Below, in pieces: positions 5,351-6,348 of a stretch of 6,348 bases of DNA. The DNA is from an uncultured Planctomycetaceae bacterium (GTDB lineage Bacteria > Planctomycetota > Planctomycetia > Pirellulales > Pirellulaceae). The translations under genes were made by a program, and so were the position numbers. The stretch is from assembly GCA_937904535.1 (NCBI GenBank), contig CALELC010000223.1, forward strand, positions 1-6,348, read 5' to 3'. A model generated the notes under the pieces. It did no database searches, was not told the DNA's origin, and was given only the letters and a program-made list of their open reading frames with translations. The first letter of the stretch is position 1. The number at the start of each line of letters is the position of its first letter.

Positions 5351-5833
5351 ATGAAGTGTCGTTCAGCGCTGCACGCAGCGTTGTCAGGATTGATGATTAT
5401 CGGATTGGCCGGTTGTGGTACTTCCAATCCGGCGACGTATCCGGTTACCGGAACCGTGACCTTCAATGGAAAACCATTGGCTGGTGCGAATATCGGTTTC
5501 TCGGCGACCGACGAGAATACGCGTGGCGCGATTGGTGTGACCGACAGCGAGGGCAAGTATTCACTGACCACCTTTGAGAAAGGTGATGGTGCGATGGCTG
5601 GGACCTTTAAGGTCACGGTCTCCAAGTTCGATGGGCCAGCCGAGCCGGTGAAACTGGCGGATCCGTCAGCGAACACAGGCGATGAGTTGCCTGCTAACTA
5701 TTCGCCCGAGGATGCCACGGCGGCGGCTCCGTCTAAGAATTTGGTACCGCAGAAATACCTTCGTCCGCAGACGACACCACTCAGCTTCACGGTTGGGGCC
5801 GGCCCCAACACGTTCGATATTGTTGTCGAGTAG
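5351..5833 (+). CDS. Small lipoprotein with carboxypeptidase-regulatory-like (transthyretin-like) domain, copy B
   Basis: This is the second copy of the 160-residue lipoprotein. The lipobox here is L19-A20-G21-C22, a textbook match and better than VVGC in copy A. The signal peptide is the most changed region (nine of the first 20 residues differ). By contrast residues 40-97, most of the beta-sandwich domain, are identical to copy A despite many silent codon changes. Other differences lie in the linker after the domain (98-124) and at residue 149 (Glu in A, Gly here). The tail LVPQKYLRPQTTPLSFTV is kept. The conserved part of the domain probably makes a specific contact; what it binds is not known. 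The gene is expected to be the last of the cassette B transcript and faces a minus-strand gene 80 bp away. Confidence 0.92.
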   Translation: MKCRSALHAALSGLMIIGLAGCGTSNPATYPVTGTVTFNGKPLAGANIGFSATDENTRGAIGVTDSEGKYSLTTFEKGDGAMAGTFKVTVSKFDGPAEPVKLADPSANTGDELPANYSPEDATAAAPSKNLVPQKYLRPQTTPLSFTVGAGPNTFDIVVE

Positions 5834-5854
5834 GTTGCTGAAGAGCGAAGCGAG

Positions 5855-5882
5855 GGGCACCCGGATGAATCATTCGGTGCCC
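5855..5882. terminator. Hairpin between convergent genes
   Basis: GGGCACC (5855-5861) pairs with GGTGCCC (5876-5882). A bulged C is followed by a short inner stem (5863-5867 with 5871-5875, one G-T pair) around a small loop. It sits in the 80 bp between the cassette B lipoprotein stop and the stop of the opposite-strand FG-GAP gene. It could serve either strand. No clear T run is present on either side. Confidence 0.55.
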
Positions 5883-5913
5883 TGCCGCGGATGATCGCCA
5901 CGGTGGTTGGTGT

Positions 5914-6348
5914 CTAAGGAGTTTGGCCAGCCTCGTTCCACCAAATCGCCAGGTAGAATTTTTCCTGGCGGTCTGCGGCAACCATCGGTCCTGATGCGAC
6001 GGCGAAATCAACTCGTCCGTCCGAATTGAAATCGCCGCTGACGACGCTCGAATAGTAGGGGTGGCCGCGTTCGAGCGTGTGCCGTTCGAACTGACCGGGC
6101 TGCACCTGTTCCAAGCAAACGATCGATCCGTAACTTCCGCCCGCGATCGCATTGGGCTGAACGTTCGGTGGTAGCCAAGAAACCGCAATCACATCGAGAT
6201 CGCCGTCGTTGTCGACGTCGACCACACTGGTTCCGAAGGCCCCGGGCAAGGAGGTTAAGCGGTGGTGCTTGAACTGCAAAGCTCCTTGGTTCTGGAGCCA
6301 GTGAACGCCGTGGGCTGGGACTGCTAGGAGGCTGTCCCAGGTATCGCC
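5914..6348 (-). CDS. FG-GAP / VCBS repeat protein (5' end outside window)
   Basis: This is the C-terminal 144 residues of a larger protein on the minus strand. The frame stays open from a TTG at 6279 to the right edge, and the residues encoded there (WDSLLAVPAHGVHWLQNQG) continue the repeat pattern, so the TTG is internal. Two calcium-loop repeats of the integrin-like FG-GAP type are visible: DVDNDGDLD (6193-6219), followed by VIAVSWLPP, and DFNSDGRVD (6007-6033), followed by FAVASGP. The acidic residues fit the D-x-[DN]-x-D-G-x-x-D calcium-binding pattern. Such proteins form beta-propellers, are generally secreted or surface-exposed, and are numerous in planctomycetes. Any additional domain, such as a c-type cytochrome, would be beyond the edge. 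The stop is TAG at 5914-5916. The gene is convergent with cassette B and not part of its transcript. Confidence 0.88.
   Translation of the reverse strand, partial: GDTWDSLLAVPAHGVHWLQNQGALQFKHHRLTSLPGAFGTSVVDVDNDGDLDVIAVSWLPPNVQPNAIAGGSYGSIVCLEQVQPGQFERHTLERGHPYYSSVVSGDFNSDGRVDFAVASGPMVAADRQEKFYLAIWWNEAGQTP

Larger units (their letters stand above)
3966..5833 (+). repeat. Tandem paralogous unit B (element, pseudopilin, hairpin, lipoprotein)
   Basis: This is the direct-repeat partner of unit A, 2688 bp downstream. About 0.8 kb of unrelated non-coding DNA separates the end of unit A (3145) from the start of this unit. Confidence 0.9.

Noticed and set aside
5278..5676. Minus-strand open frame of 132 codons opposite lipoprotein B, with a similar one opposite lipoprotein A
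   Set aside because: The antisense frames are similar only because the sense genes are paralogues, and they run across the hairpin and ribosome site. No independent support was found.
1278..5833. Interpretation of the duplicated cassettes as a composite transposon or insertion sequence
   Set aside because: There is no transposase, no terminal inverted repeats and no target-site duplication visible, and the gene content is ordinary for planctomycete chromosomes.

Overview
The window looks like chromosomal DNA of a planctomycete (Planctomycetota, possibly a Pirellulales-type genome). The grounds are protein families, not a marker gene. There are two DUF1559 pseudopilin-like proteins with an N-terminal GFTLVELLVVIAIIG methylation segment and a C-terminal H-X9-D-type motif. 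Each is followed by a small lipoprotein with a carboxypeptidase-regulatory/transthyretin-like fold. They are flanked by a PQQ-type beta-propeller protein and an FG-GAP/VCBS repeat protein. This mix is typical of planctomycete genomes. GC content appears moderately high in genes and lower in the non-coding stretch around 3600-4170.

Layout: (1) positions 2-1078, plus strand, the 3' part of a PQQ-like beta-propeller protein entering from the left edge. (2) 1079-1485, non-coding, with a promoter-like element at 1278-1307. (3) Cassette A: DUF1559 protein (1486-2565), an intercistronic terminator-like hairpin (2607-2639), and a lipoprotein (2663-3145). (4) 3146-4173, about 1 kb without a convincing gene, beginning with a strong 14-bp hairpin and ending with a second copy of the promoter-like element (3966-3995). 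(5) Cassette B: DUF1559 protein (4174-5253), hairpin (5295-5324), lipoprotein (5351-5833). (6) A convergent hairpin (5855-5882), then the 3' part of a minus-strand FG-GAP repeat protein running off the right edge.

The main result is that cassettes A and B are a tandem duplication held in strict register. The promoter-like element, both gene starts, both gene stops and the left arm of the intercistronic hairpin are each displaced by exactly 2688 bp. The proteins are about 86% (pseudopilin) and 88% (lipoprotein) identical by hand count. Many codons differ silently, so the duplication is old and under purifying selection. The 5' leaders have diverged almost completely outside the 29-bp bipartite element GTTGACAACAGC-N9-GTCATCAT, so that element probably has a function. 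The intercistronic hairpin shows base-pair covariation between the copies. It may set the ratio of pseudopilin to lipoprotein.

Likely joint role (inference): each cassette produces an inner-membrane-anchored pseudopilin, processed by a prepilin peptidase, plus a lipoprotein partner at the cell envelope. Neither family has a firmly established function. No mobile element, CRISPR array, tRNA or rRNA was seen.
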